Source of the DNA: Agrobacterium vitis
GTDB lineage: Bacteria; Pseudomonadota; Alphaproteobacteria; Rhizobiales; Rhizobiaceae
Direction: 5' to 3'
Assembly: GCF_037039395.1 (NCBI RefSeq)
Contig: NZ_CP146243.1
Coordinates: 124,001 to 188,000, forward strand
DNA length: 64,000 bases
Shown here: in pieces, positions 63,830 through 64,000 of the stretch
Numbering within the stretch: the stretch's first letter is position 1
Layout of the letters: each line of letters opens with the position of its first letter
The notes under the pieces: generated by a model
Told to the model about the DNA's origin: nothing
Seen by the model: the letters and a program-made list of their open reading frames with translations, nothing else
Databases searched by the model: none
Made by a program: the position numbers and the translations under genes

Positions 63830-64000
63830 TCATTATCTTTTGAGAACGTCAAGCCTCAACACGACATATCCAAGATCCCCATTGCATGTTCGACGTGCAT
63901 CTTATCAAGAGATTCCGGGACACCGCGCGTTTGGTGCCATCTTCGAGGGATGATCTTGCACCCACAAAAGAGCACATTGGCCGTCATTGCGAATTTGTCA

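Noticed and set aside
1..64000. CRISPR arrays, tRNA or rRNA genes, repABC replication genes
   Set aside because: Looked for repeat-spacer periodicity, cloverleaf-type sequence and Rep proteins; none seen in the window.

Overview
The window looks like an accessory replicon (megaplasmid or chromid) of a Rhizobiaceae-type alphaproteobacterium (Agrobacterium/Rhizobium/Neorhizobium-like). The case rests on a Ti-plasmid-type transfer block (truncated traA, oriT, traC, traD, traG) at the right end, an alphaproteobacterial LexA box, ExoW/ExoV-like exopolysaccharide genes, rhizobial ABC importers and many insertion sequences. No rRNA, tRNA or CRISPR array was seen. The taxon is inferred from gene content only.

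Layout. 0-1.8 kb: the 3' part of an RND efflux permease, cut at its 5' end and carrying an in-frame stop. 1.9-11.4 kb: a rightward catabolic cluster (flavin reductase, GntR regulator, NMT1-type ABC importer, RutA-like and NtaA/DszA-like flavin monooxygenases, small ABM-like protein, divergent asparaginase-like enzyme, broken amidohydrolase). 11.4-19.8 kb: a mobile-element scrapyard (IS5 remnant, two exopolysaccharide genes, a complete IS5-group element, a small secreted protein, a decayed IS6-family transposase, an ArsR regulator, a complete IS3-family element). 19.8-24.2 kb: a mosaic recombinase locus, an HNH nuclease and a hipBA module with three regularly spaced operator-like repeats. 24.3-26.7 kb: LysR gene divergent from a tautomerase-cupin-DUF4865 operon. 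26.8-28.2 kb: resolvase remnant and an IS6-family element.

28.3-45.4 kb is the metabolic core. A leftward operon (PotABCD-type ABC importer, ETF beta/alpha, two FAD-GcvT fusion dehydrogenases, omega-aminotransferase) diverges from an XRE-cupin regulator followed by purU, folD and ETF-quinone oxidoreductase. Together these could import an N-methylated amino compound, demethylate it onto tetrahydrofolate, oxidise the C1 unit to formate, pass electrons to quinone and transaminate the amine. 45.6-48.6 kb adds a LysR regulator divergent from a gamma-butyrobetaine-hydroxylase-like dioxygenase and a class II aldolase.

48.6-58.5 kb: IS6 remnant cut by an IS30 element, then an opine/histidine-type ABC importer operon with an alanine-racemase-like enzyme whose catalytic residues are altered, two related AraC regulators and a frameshifted MFS gene. 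58.5-63.8 kb: conjugation genes, followed by a two-gene small-protein operon directly behind a LexA box. Most of the large leftward or rightward ORFs antisense to these genes are coding shadows and are not listed.
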